From JBOHPP01 sp050731755 (GTDB lineage Bacteria > Methylomirabilota > Methylomirabilia > Rokubacteriales > CSP1-6), in contig JBOHPP010000037.1 of NCBI GenBank assembly GCA_050731755.1, positions 1 to 6,472 of the forward strand: 6,472 nt of DNA, in the 5' to 3' direction. The stretch's first letter is position 1, and every line of letters starts with the position of its first letter. The position numbers and the translations under genes were made by a program. Below are positions 1-5,872 of the stretch, piece after piece. The notes under the pieces are model-generated. The model saw only the letters and a list, made by a program, of their open reading frames with translations, did no database searches and was not told the origin of the DNA.

Positions 1-1
1 C

Positions 2-97
2 CCTCGGGCCCTGGCCGACGCGATCGCGCTGGGCCGAAGCACCGAGGCCGCGCTCAGAACCGTCGCGGCAAGCCTGGGGAAGATCGCGCGATCATGA
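2..97 (+). CDS. C-terminal end of an upstream gene (partial; possibly hopanoid-associated phosphorylase HpnG)
   Basis: An open frame enters from the left edge and ends at a TGA at 95-97, leaving 31 visible codons. The tail is alanine-, leucine- and arginine-rich and looks helical (ALADAIALGRSTEAALRTVA, then a short basic end). This is too little to identify by itself. HpnG-type phosphorylases, which cleave adenine from adenosylhopane, often end in a similar Ala/Leu/Arg helix and often lie near hpnA, so hpnG is a reasonable guess from context only. The next gene starts 72 bases downstream in the same frame. A different nucleosidase, a glycosyltransferase or an unrelated protein could end the same way. 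Confidence 0.45.
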   Translation, partial: PRALADAIALGRSTEAALRTVAASLGKIARS

Positions 98-169
98 AGC
101 TGCCTCACGCCGGCGGGTGGTGGGGACGCGACCCCGTTCCCGCGTCGCTGTCGGCGGCCGGATGCTTCC

Positions 170-1186
170 ATGCTTGACGCGCTCGTCACCGGAGGGACGG
201 GGTTCGTCGGCGCCAACGTCGTGCGCGAGCTCCTGCGCGAGGGCGCCACGGTGCGGGTGCTGGCCCGCCCCGGCGGCGAGCGCCGCGCCGTGGCCGGGCT
301 GCCCGTCGAGATCGCCGAAGGAGACCTCGGCGAGCCCGCCTCGCTTCGCCGCGCCGTGGCCGGCGTGCACACGGTCTTCCACGTCGCCGCCGACTATCGC
401 CTGTACGCGCCGGACCCCGAGGCGCTCTACCGGACCAACGTCCACGGCACACGCGCGATCCTCGAGGCCGCGGCCGACGCCGGCGTGCGGCGCATCGTGT
501 ACACGTCCACCGTGGGCGTGCTCGGCATCCCCGCGGACGGCACGCCCGGGACCGAGGAGACGCCGGTGACGCTCGCCGAAATGGTCGGACCGTACAAGGC
601 CTCCAAGTTCCTCGCCGAGCAGGTGGCGTTGGAGTTCGCCCGGACCGGAGCCCCGGTGGTCGTCGTCAATCCCTCGGCCCCGGTGGGACCCTGGGACGTC
701 AAGCCCACGCCGACCGGGCGGATGATCGTGGACTTCTTGCGGGGCCGGATGCTGGCCTCGCTTGACACCGGCCTCAACATCGTTCATGTGCGCGACGTCG
801 CGCGGGGCCACCTCCTGGCCGCCCGGCAGGGACGGGTGGGTGACCGGTATATCCTCGGCCACGCCAATCTCTCGCTCACCGAGATCTTCCGCCTGCTCGC
901 CGACATCACCGGGCTCCGCCCGCCGCGCTTCCGCATTCCGTACGCCGTGGCCTGGACCGCCGCGGCGTGCATGGAGGGTGCCGCCCGCCTGACCCGGGGG
1001 ACGCCGCCGGTGGCACTGACCGCGGTGCGCATGGCCAGGAAGCGCATGTACTTCAGCCCGGCCAAGGCCGTGCGCGAGCTGGGCCTGCCCCAGACCGATC
1101 CCCGGGAGGGCCTGCGCGACGCCGTGGAGTGGTTCGTCGAGCACGGCTACGTCGCGCGGCGGGCGGCGGCGCGGGTCGGCGCGTGA
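170..1186 (+). CDS. hpnA: Hopanoid-associated sugar epimerase HpnA (extended SDR, NAD(P)-dependent)
   Basis: A 338-residue extended short-chain dehydrogenase/epimerase, the usual length for HpnA. The N-terminal Rossmann loop TGGTGFVG spans residues 7-14. The block HVAADYRLYAPDPEALYRTN (71-90) is a hallmark of HpnA. The active-site set is YTST (111-114) plus Y142-x3-K146 in PYKASKF. NPSAPVGPWDVKPTPTGR, followed by VDFLRGRM and a NIVHVRDVARGHLLA block, completes the family signature. The end of beta-2 reads VLARPGG with Arg33 rather than an acidic residue, which may allow NADP(H); this is inference. HpnA is conserved in hopanoid gene clusters, but its substrate is unproven; a sugar or polyol head group is the usual proposal. 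The ATG at 170 is the first start in frame after the upstream stop, and no strong Shine-Dalgarno is visible. The stop overlaps the hpnD start by one base (TGATG), implying coupled translation. Generic sugar-nucleotide epimerase or dihydroflavonol reductase-like annotations are alternatives but fit less well. Confidence 0.93.
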   Translation: MLDALVTGGTGFVGANVVRELLREGATVRVLARPGGERRAVAGLPVEIAEGDLGEPASLRRAVAGVHTVFHVAADYRLYAPDPEALYRTNVHGTRAILEAAADAGVRRIVYTSTVGVLGIPADGTPGTEETPVTLAEMVGPYKASKFLAEQVALEFARTGAPVVVVNPSAPVGPWDVKPTPTGRMIVDFLRGRMLASLDTGLNIVHVRDVARGHLLAARQGRVGDRYILGHANLSLTEIFRLLADITGLRPPRFRIPYAVAWTAAACMEGAARLTRGTPPVALTAVRMARKRMYFSPAKAVRELGLPQTDPREGLRDAVEWFVEHGYVARRAAARVGA

Positions 1187-2079
1187 TGAGCGCCGCCCAG
1201 CTCGTGTCGCGCCTGACGCGGCGCAGCCGCTCGAACTTCTACTACGCTTTTCTCACCCTGCCCCGGGCGCGTCGTGACGCGCTGTACGCCGTGTACGCCT
1301 TCTGCCGGACTGTCGACGACCTCGCCGACCTCGGTCAGGAGCGAGGCGCCGATCCCGCCGCGCTCGGCGCCGAGCTGCGCGGCTGGCGGCGCGAGGTGGC
1401 CCGCTGTTACGAGCCGGCCGGCGCTCCCGGGCACCCGATCGGCCAGCGCCTGGCCGCCGCCGTGCGCGCCTACGGGATCCCGCGCGAGGCCCTGGAGGCG
1501 ATTCTCGACGGGGTGGAGATGGACCTCGAGGGAACGCGCTACGAGCGCATCGAGGACCTCTACGCCTATTGCTATCGGGTGGCCTCGGCGGTGGGGCTGG
1601 CCGCGATCGAGATCTTCGGCTACACGGACTCCCGCGCCCGCGACTACGCGGTGAATCTCGGGCTCGCGCTGCAGTTCACCAACGTCCTGCGCGACGTCGG
1701 CAGCGATGCGCGGGCCGGCCGGGTGTACCTCCCGCGCGCGGACCTGCACGCCTTCGGGGTGACGGAGGAGGACTTGAGAGCCGGCCGCTACAGCCCGGCC
1801 TTCGTCGGCCTCATGGAACGGCAGGCCGGGCGGGCCCACCACTTCTACCGCCGGGCCTGGGCGGCGTTCCCGGCCGCCGATGCGCGCTCGCTGGTGGCCG
1901 CCGAGGTCATGGGCCGCATCTACTTCGCGCTGCTGAGGGAGATCGAGACGCGGCGGTTCCGCGTCTTCGGGGCGCGGATCACGGTGCCCACGCGCCGCAA
2001 GGCGGCCATCGCGGTGCGCTGCTGGGCGGCCTCACGGCTCTTCGCGCGGAGACCCGCGTTGGCGGGGATGAGCGCGTGA
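1186..2079 (+). CDS. hpnD: Presqualene diphosphate synthase HpnD (squalene/phytoene synthase family)
   Basis: A 297-residue all-alpha prenyl-diphosphate condensing enzyme. HpnD joins two farnesyl diphosphates into presqualene diphosphate, which HpnC and HpnE then convert to squalene, the hopanoid precursor. The first Asp-rich motif is in YAVYAFCRTVDDLAD (D44, D45, D48) and the second is in NVLRDVGSDARAGRVYLP (D170, D174). Between them lie DGVEMDLEGTRYE (108-120) and YCYRVASAVG (128-137), all typical of the family. The N-terminal SRSNFYYAFLTLP pattern matches HpnD of many non-phototrophic bacteria better than HpnC or carotenoid CrtB, and adjacency to hpnA supports the call. The frame is open upstream to 967, but that part overlaps hpnA in another frame. 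The ATG at 1186, overlapping the hpnA stop, gives the family length. The stop overlaps the next gene's GTG start by four bases. Phytoene synthase is the main alternative and is less likely here. Confidence 0.92.
   Translation: MSAAQLVSRLTRRSRSNFYYAFLTLPRARRDALYAVYAFCRTVDDLADLGQERGADPAALGAELRGWRREVARCYEPAGAPGHPIGQRLAAAVRAYGIPREALEAILDGVEMDLEGTRYERIEDLYAYCYRVASAVGLAAIEIFGYTDSRARDYAVNLGLALQFTNVLRDVGSDARAGRVYLPRADLHAFGVTEEDLRAGRYSPAFVGLMERQAGRAHHFYRRAWAAFPAADARSLVAAEVMGRIYFALLREIETRRFRVFGARITVPTRRKAAIAVRCWAASRLFARRPALAGMSA
2064..2067 (+). promoter_or_regulatory. Ribosome binding site supporting the GTG start at 2076
   Basis: GGGG, in the context GGCGGGGATGAG, lies 8 bases before the GTG at 2076, inside the end of hpnD. 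It is the best purine-rich site for the first dehydrogenase. The nearby ATG at 2068 is in the hpnD frame, so it cannot start the dehydrogenase. Confidence 0.4.
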
Positions 2080-3083
2080 AGGCCGCGGTGTTCCGGGGGC
2101 CGGGGCGGCTGGTTGCCGAGGACTGGCCCCGGCCGGCCATCGGCCCCGGCGAGCTGTTGCTCCGGGTGCGTGGCTGCGGTCTCTGCGGCTCCGACATCGC
2201 CAAGATCGTCGGACCGCCGCCGGCGAGGCCGGCGGTGTTCGGGCACGAGCTGGTGGGCGACGTTGTGGAGGTGGGCGCGGGGGTGACGGCGTTCGCCGTC
2301 GGTGATCGCGTCGTGGCCGCCCACCACGTGCCGTGCGGCGAATGCCACTACTGCCGGCGCGGCAGCCCCTCCATGTGCCGCGCGTTCAAGGCCAGCCACC
2401 TGGACCCGGGTGGCTTCGCCGACTACGTGCGCGTGCCCGACCCGAACGTGGCCCACGCGACGTTCCGGGTGCCGGCCCATGTGAGCGACGAAGCGGCATC
2501 GTTCGTGGAGCCGCTGGGCTGCTGCCTGCGTGCGCTGCGCCGCTCCGGTGTCGTTTCCGGCGACACCGCGGTGGTGATGGGCCTGGGCTCCATCGGCCAC
2601 CTTTTCGTTCAGCTTCTCCGCCGCGCCGGCGCCGGTGTGGTCGCCGTCGACCATGTGAATACCCGGATCGAGCTGGCCGAGCGGCAGGGCGTTCCCGCGC
2701 TCTATCCGGATCCGGCCCAGGCGGCGATCGAGAAGCTCTCCGAGGGACGGGGCGCCGATCTGGTGGTGATCACCGGCGGCGCCGCGAAGGCGCTGGAGTG
2801 GGCGGTCAAGGTCGTGCGGGACGGCGGCAGCATCCACTACTTCGCGGGCGGCCCCGACGACTCACTGCCCCTAGCGCTCGAGACACTCTATCACCGCGAG
2901 CTGACGCTCACGGCGACGTACTCGTCGTCTCCGGCCGACCTGACCGAGGCTCATCGGCTGATCGCCGAGGGGGACATGCTCGTGAACGGCCTCTATACCC
3001 ATCGGGTCCCACTCGAGCGGCTGGACGAGGGGGTCGCGCTCATGCAGAGCCGTAGCGCGCTGAAGGTGTACGTGACGCCATGA
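2076..3083 (+). CDS. Zinc-dependent medium-chain alcohol dehydrogenase, first of a tandem pair (probably NAD-linked)
   Basis: A 335-residue medium-chain dehydrogenase of the sorbitol/threonine dehydrogenase type, oxidising a secondary alcohol or reducing the ketone or aldehyde. The N-terminal GroES-like domain carries the catalytic zinc set C37 (GLCGSD), H57-E58 (FGHE) and E145 (VEPLGC). Structural zinc cysteines are C87, C90, C93 and C101. The Rossmann domain has GLGSIG at 169-174 and an acidic D192 at the end of beta-2 (VVAVDHV), the usual sign of NAD(H) preference. The frame runs open far upstream through hpnD, but homology begins at KAAVF, so the GTG at 2076, overlapping the hpnD stop in a GTGA, is the start. 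The stop overlaps the next gene by four bases (ATGA). The substrate is unknown. Placement in a hopanoid operon suggests a polyol, ribose-derived or cyclitol group on a hopanoid, but this is inference; a stand-alone sugar-alcohol dehydrogenase is also possible. Confidence 0.86.
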   Translation: MKAAVFRGPGRLVAEDWPRPAIGPGELLLRVRGCGLCGSDIAKIVGPPPARPAVFGHELVGDVVEVGAGVTAFAVGDRVVAAHHVPCGECHYCRRGSPSMCRAFKASHLDPGGFADYVRVPDPNVAHATFRVPAHVSDEAASFVEPLGCCLRALRRSGVVSGDTAVVMGLGSIGHLFVQLLRRAGAGVVAVDHVNTRIELAERQGVPALYPDPAQAAIEKLSEGRGADLVVITGGAAKALEWAVKVVRDGGSIHYFAGGPDDSLPLALETLYHRELTLTATYSSSPADLTEAHRLIAEGDMLVNGLYTHRVPLERLDEGVALMQSRSALKVYVTP

Positions 3084-4105
3084 GAGCCGTCGTCTTCCAC
3101 GGCCCTGGGGACCTCCGCTTCGAGGAGTTGCCCTGGCCCACGCCGGGTCCGGGCGAGATCGTGTTGCGCATCGAGGCGGCGCTGACCTGCGGCACCGACG
3201 TGAAGACCTTCCGCCGCGGCCACCCGGTGATGATCCCCACCGTGCCCACGGTGTTCGGTCACGAGTTCGCGGGCACGGTCAGCGCCGTCGGGGCCGGTGT
3301 GCGCGGCCTCCGCGAAGGCGACCGCGCCGTGGCCGCCAACTCGGCACCGTGCGACGCCTGCCCGCTCTGCCAGGCCGGGCGCTTCAACCTCTGCGAGAAC
3401 CTGCTGTTCATCAATGGAGCCTATGGCGAGGCCATCGCGCTCCCGTCGCGCCTGGTCCGGCGAAACGTCGTGCGCCTGGGCCCGACGGTGCCCGCGGCCC
3501 GCGCCGCCTTCGTCGAGCCTCTGGCCTGCGCCATCGGCGGGATCGAGCGCGGTCGCGTGGAATCCGGGCAGACGGTGGTCATCTTCGGGCACGGCCCGCT
3601 CGGCTGCCTCCTGGGCATGGTGGCCGCTGCGCGCAAGGCCCACGTGATCCTGGTCGGCAAGCCGGGTCCGCGATTCGAGCGGGTCCGGAAGCTTGGCATC
3701 GGTCAATGCGTGGACGGTGCCGACGGTCCCGACCTCCCGGCGTCGGTGCGCGCGGCGACCGGTGACCGGGGCGCCGACGTCGCCGTGGACGCCACCGGCC
3801 GTCCCGAAGTGTGGGAGCAGACGGTGGCGGCCGTCGCCCGCGGCGGCACTGTGGTCCTCTTCGGCGGCTGCGCCCCGGGAGACCGCGTGGCTCTCGACAC
3901 GGCACGCCTGCACTACGAGGAGCTGACGCTCGTCGGGGCGTTCCATCACACGCCCGACCTGATCCGGCGGGCGGTGGACCTGTTGGAATCGAATGCGCTC
4001 GACCCCGCCGGCCTGCTCACGCATCGCATGGGCCTGGACGGCGTCGTGCGGGCGCTGGAGCTCATGTCGCGAGGTGACGCCTTGAAAGTGCTGATCGAGC
4101 CATGA
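3080..4105 (+). CDS. Zinc-dependent medium-chain alcohol dehydrogenase, second of a tandem pair (possibly NADP-linked)
   Basis: A 341-residue paralogue of the preceding gene with the same domain order. Catalytic zinc ligands are C37 (LTCGTD), H61-E62 (FGHE) and E146 (VEPLAC). Structural zinc cysteines are C91, C94, C97 and C105. The nucleotide loop is GHGPLG at 170-175. The end of beta-2 reads VILVGKPGPRFERV, with Gly-Lys where NAD-dependent relatives carry Asp, so NADP(H) use is plausible. Both tandem proteins share a C-terminal pattern in which an ELTL strand is followed by a region ending in THR-(V/M) and then ALKV. All zinc ligands are present, so the enzyme should be active. The ATG at 3080 overlaps the upstream stop by four bases, and the stop overlaps the lipid A deacylase start by four bases. 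The substrate is not recognisable. A role in a hopanoid side-chain step is inferred only from position. Confidence 0.86.
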   Translation: MRAVVFHGPGDLRFEELPWPTPGPGEIVLRIEAALTCGTDVKTFRRGHPVMIPTVPTVFGHEFAGTVSAVGAGVRGLREGDRAVAANSAPCDACPLCQAGRFNLCENLLFINGAYGEAIALPSRLVRRNVVRLGPTVPAARAAFVEPLACAIGGIERGRVESGQTVVIFGHGPLGCLLGMVAAARKAHVILVGKPGPRFERVRKLGIGQCVDGADGPDLPASVRAATGDRGADVAVDATGRPEVWEQTVAAVARGGTVVLFGGCAPGDRVALDTARLHYEELTLVGAFHHTPDLIRRAVDLLESNALDPAGLLTHRMGLDGVVRALELMSRGDALKVLIEP

Positions 4106-4704
4106 AGCGAGCGTCTGGCGTGGTTCTTGCGACGCTGCTCGGCGCCCTCGCGGTCCCGCTGCCGACCGCCGCCTTTCAGGCCGCCGAGGTCTTCCAGAAG
4201 GGGACGTGGGTCTTGTCCCTCGAGGGCGGCGGCGGCGGTGAGGAAAACTTTGACGTCCGCAACGAGGAGACCGGTTTCGATCTCTGGTATGCCGGTTTGC
4301 GCGTGAGTCGCCTGCCGTTCGCGCCGCTGGGCGGGGGCGCTGTCCGAGGCTCGCTGGAGATCGGGCTGGAGCCGATCTATCAACGATATACGGGCGTGGT
4401 CAGCGCCTTCTTCGCGGGCCTGGCTCTCGTCGGTCGCTTGCACTTCCTCGGCCTGGGCCGCGTGGTGCCGTACGTCGAGGTCGCCGGCGCCATCGGCGGC
4501 ACCGATCTGAACGTCCGCGAGATCGATTCGGACTTCACCTTCTGGCTGGCCGCCGGCGCCGGGGCCTCGGTCTTCGTGACCGACCGGGTGGCGCTCTACG
4601 CCGGCTATCGCCTGGTCCACGTGTCCAACGGGGGCACCGATGACCCCAACCGTGGATTCGAAGCGCATACCGGCCTGGCCGGAGTATCCTTCTTCCTCAG
4701 GTAG
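4102..4704 (+). CDS. pagL: PagL-type lipid A 3-O-deacylase / acyloxyacyl hydrolase (outer-membrane beta-barrel)
   Basis: A 200-residue secreted protein. Residues 1-24 form a signal peptide: a basic MKRAS start, a hydrophobic VVLATLLGALAVPL core and a likely cleavage near PTAA. The mature part has alternating aromatic and small residues typical of an eight-stranded outer-membrane barrel. Near the C-terminus YRLVHVSNGG carries the PagL signature H-x-S-N with H173 and S175. E187 lies 14 residues after the histidine, the same spacing as the His126/Ser128/Glu140 triad of Pseudomonas PagL. PagL removes the 3-O-linked acyl chain of lipid A in the outer membrane. The last residue is Arg rather than the usual aromatic, within SFFLR. 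The ATG at 4102 overlaps the dehydrogenase stop by four bases, and the stop lies 2 bases before ispH. Overall similarity outside the triad cannot be measured here, so another acyl hydrolase activity is possible. Confidence 0.86.
   Translation: MKRASGVVLATLLGALAVPLPTAAFQAAEVFQKGTWVLSLEGGGGGEENFDVRNEETGFDLWYAGLRVSRLPFAPLGGGAVRGSLEIGLEPIYQRYTGVVSAFFAGLALVGRLHFLGLGRVVPYVEVAGAIGGTDLNVREIDSDFTFWLAAGAGASVFVTDRVALYAGYRLVHVSNGGTDDPNRGFEAHTGLAGVSFFLR
4699..4701 (+). promoter_or_regulatory. Weak ribosome binding site for ispH
   Basis: AGG, in TCAGGTAG, lies 5 bases before the ispH ATG and overlaps the last codons of pagL. ispH is the only gene of the operon that does not overlap its upstream neighbour, so it may use this site as well as re-initiation. 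Confidence 0.35.
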
Positions 4705-4706
4705 CC

Positions 4707-5699
4707 ATGGGCACCCCGATCACCGAGATCGTGCTGGCCGGGCCCCGGGGATTCTGCGCCGGGGTGGAGCGCGCCATCGACATCGTCGAGCTGGCGTTGG
4801 AAGTCTGCGGGCCGCCGGTCTACGTGCGGCGGGAGATTGTCCACAACGGCTACGTCGTGGACAAGCTGCGGGCCAAAGGGGCCATCTTCGTGGACGAGCT
4901 CCATGAGGTCCCCGACGATGCCACCGTGATCTTCAGCGCCCATGGCGTCTCCCCGGCCGTGCGGGAGGATGCCGGCCACCGGGGGCTGCGGGTGATCGAC
5001 GCCACCTGCCCGCTCGTCACCAAGGTGCATCTGGAGGCGATCCGGTATGCCCGCGAGGGGTACTCCATCATGCTCATCGGACACGAGGACCACGACGAGG
5101 TGATCGGCACGCTGGGCGAGGCCCCCGACCGCATCATCGTCGTGGACAGCGCCGCCGAGGTCGACACGCTGCAGGTGCCCAATCCCGACAAGATCGCGTA
5201 CCTCACGCAGACCACGCTTTCCGTCGACGACACCCGGGACGTGATCGAGGCGCTTCGCCGCCGGTTCCCCAAGATCGTGGGGCCGTCCCGCAACGACATC
5301 TGCTATGCGACCCAGAACCGCCAGGCCGCGGTGAAGACGGTGGCCGGAGACGTGGACGTCTTGCTGGTGATCGGGGCGGCGAACAGCTCCAACTCGATCC
5401 GCCTGGTCGAGGTCTCCCAGTCGGCGGGCACGCGGGCCTACCTCATCAACGACGTCCGCGACATCCGGCCCGAATGGCTGGAGGGCGCCCGGCGGGTCGG
5501 CGTGACGGCCGGCGCGTCGGCGCCGGAGATCCTGGTGACCGAGGCGGTGCAGACCCTGCGCCGGCACGGGACCGGCGTGCGCGAGATCCACGTCGTCGAC
5601 GAGAATGTCCGGTTCGCCCTTCCCGGCGAGCTCGAGCAGATGGCCCGCGAGCGGGGGATCACGTTGCCCGAGCGCACGGTGATGCGGCAGTCGATTTAA
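4707..5699 (+). CDS. ispH: 4-hydroxy-3-methylbut-2-enyl diphosphate reductase IspH (LytB)
   Basis: A 330-residue [4Fe-4S] enzyme for the last step of the MEP pathway, reducing HMBPP to IPP and DMAPP in the cytoplasm with electrons from ferredoxin or flavodoxin. The three cluster cysteines are C17 (GPRGFCAGVERA), C101 (DATCPLV) and C199 (NDICYATQNRQ). Substrate and catalytic residues are also present: H46 (EIVHNGYVV), H79 (FSAHGVSP), H129 and E131 (GHEDHDEVIGT), the TQTTLSVDD block, S227-S228-N229 (ANSSNSIRLVE) and S271 (TAGASAPE). The GHEDHDEV segment differs from the common GHxGHPEV but keeps both key residues. The length matches the family (E. coli IspH is 316). The ATG at 4707 follows the pagL stop by 2 bases. 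As the last gene of the operon it couples C5 isoprenoid supply to the HpnD step. It is followed by hairpins consistent with the operon end. Confidence 0.97.
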   Translation: MGTPITEIVLAGPRGFCAGVERAIDIVELALEVCGPPVYVRREIVHNGYVVDKLRAKGAIFVDELHEVPDDATVIFSAHGVSPAVREDAGHRGLRVIDATCPLVTKVHLEAIRYAREGYSIMLIGHEDHDEVIGTLGEAPDRIIVVDSAAEVDTLQVPNPDKIAYLTQTTLSVDDTRDVIEALRRRFPKIVGPSRNDICYATQNRQAAVKTVAGDVDVLLVIGAANSSNSIRLVEVSQSAGTRAYLINDVRDIRPEWLEGARRVGVTAGASAPEILVTEAVQTLRRHGTGVREIHVVDENVRFALPGELEQMARERGITLPERTVMRQSI

Positions 5700-5706
5700 C
5701 AGGGCA

Positions 5707-5745
5707 GGCGACAGCCTACTGGGCTGTCGCCCCCGGGCTGTCGCC
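5707..5745 (+). terminator. Hairpin with duplicated right arm after ispH, candidate terminator
   Basis: GGCGACAGCC (5707-5716) and GGCTGTCGCC (5722-5731) form a perfect 10-bp stem with a 5-base TACTG loop, starting 8 bases after the ispH stop. The right arm is repeated: GGGCTGTCGCC occurs at 5721-5731 and again at 5735-5745, separated by CCC. The left arm could therefore pair with either copy. No T-tract follows, so simple intrinsic termination is uncertain. Position and strength suggest an operon-end terminator or an RNA 3'-end stabiliser. Confidence 0.5.
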
Positions 5746-5770
5746 ACGCCCGTGCCCCGCCGGTAAACTC

Positions 5771-5808
5771 GGGGGGAGGCTTTGCCCCCCCTTCCGAAGC
5801 CTCCCCCC
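5771..5808. repeat. Perfect 12-bp inverted repeat with competing inner hairpin
   Basis: GGGGGGAGGCTT (5771-5782) and AAGCCTCCCCCC (5797-5808) are perfect reverse complements around a 14-base loop. The same left arm can instead pair with the C-run at 5784-5791 through a TTT loop, with one A/C mismatch, so two mutually exclusive folds exist. It is non-coding and sits between ispH and the FAH gene. It could be part of a terminator, a dispersed intergenic repeat unit or a leader structure for the downstream gene. Confidence 0.6.
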
Positions 5809-5820
5809 AGTACCAGGATT

Positions 5821-5839
5821 GCGCCGGCGAAGCCGGCGC
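5821..5839. repeat. 8-bp inverted repeat with GAA loop
   Basis: GCGCCGGC (5821-5828), a GAA loop (5829-5831) and GCCGGCGC (5832-5839) form a tight, symmetric GC hairpin 33 bases before the FAH start codon. It is the third strong hairpin in the 173-base spacer 5700-5872. No convincing promoter boxes are visible in that spacer. Confidence 0.55.
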
Positions 5840-5862
5840 TCGAACAGTCAACCAACCCGTAC

Positions 5863-5866
5863 GAGG
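5863..5866 (+). promoter_or_regulatory. Ribosome binding site of the FAH-family gene
   Basis: GAGG, in ACGAGGTCAG, lies 6 bases before the ATG at 5873. This is the clearest Shine-Dalgarno in the window, and it fixes the original start of the FAH gene even though the gene behind it is broken. Confidence 0.6.
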
Positions 5867-5872
5867 TCAGAC

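Noticed and set aside
98..169. Possible promoter or terminator between the first partial gene and hpnA
   Set aside because: There is only a CGCCGGCG palindrome (108-115) and a weak GGGG/CCCC pairing (122-135), with no T-tract and no convincing -35/-10 boxes.
92..1144. A 350-codon open frame on the minus strand
   Set aside because: It is the antisense shadow of hpnA, with low-complexity composition and no recognisable motif.
967..1185. Upstream extension of the hpnD frame into hpnA
   Set aside because: The extension is Gly/Arg/Pro-rich and unlike the family. The ATG at 1186 gives the normal HpnD length and a coupled start.
1569..2075. Upstream extension of the first dehydrogenase frame through hpnD
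   Set aside because: Homology begins at the GTG at 2076. The extension overlaps the conserved second half of hpnD in another frame and has no domain pattern.
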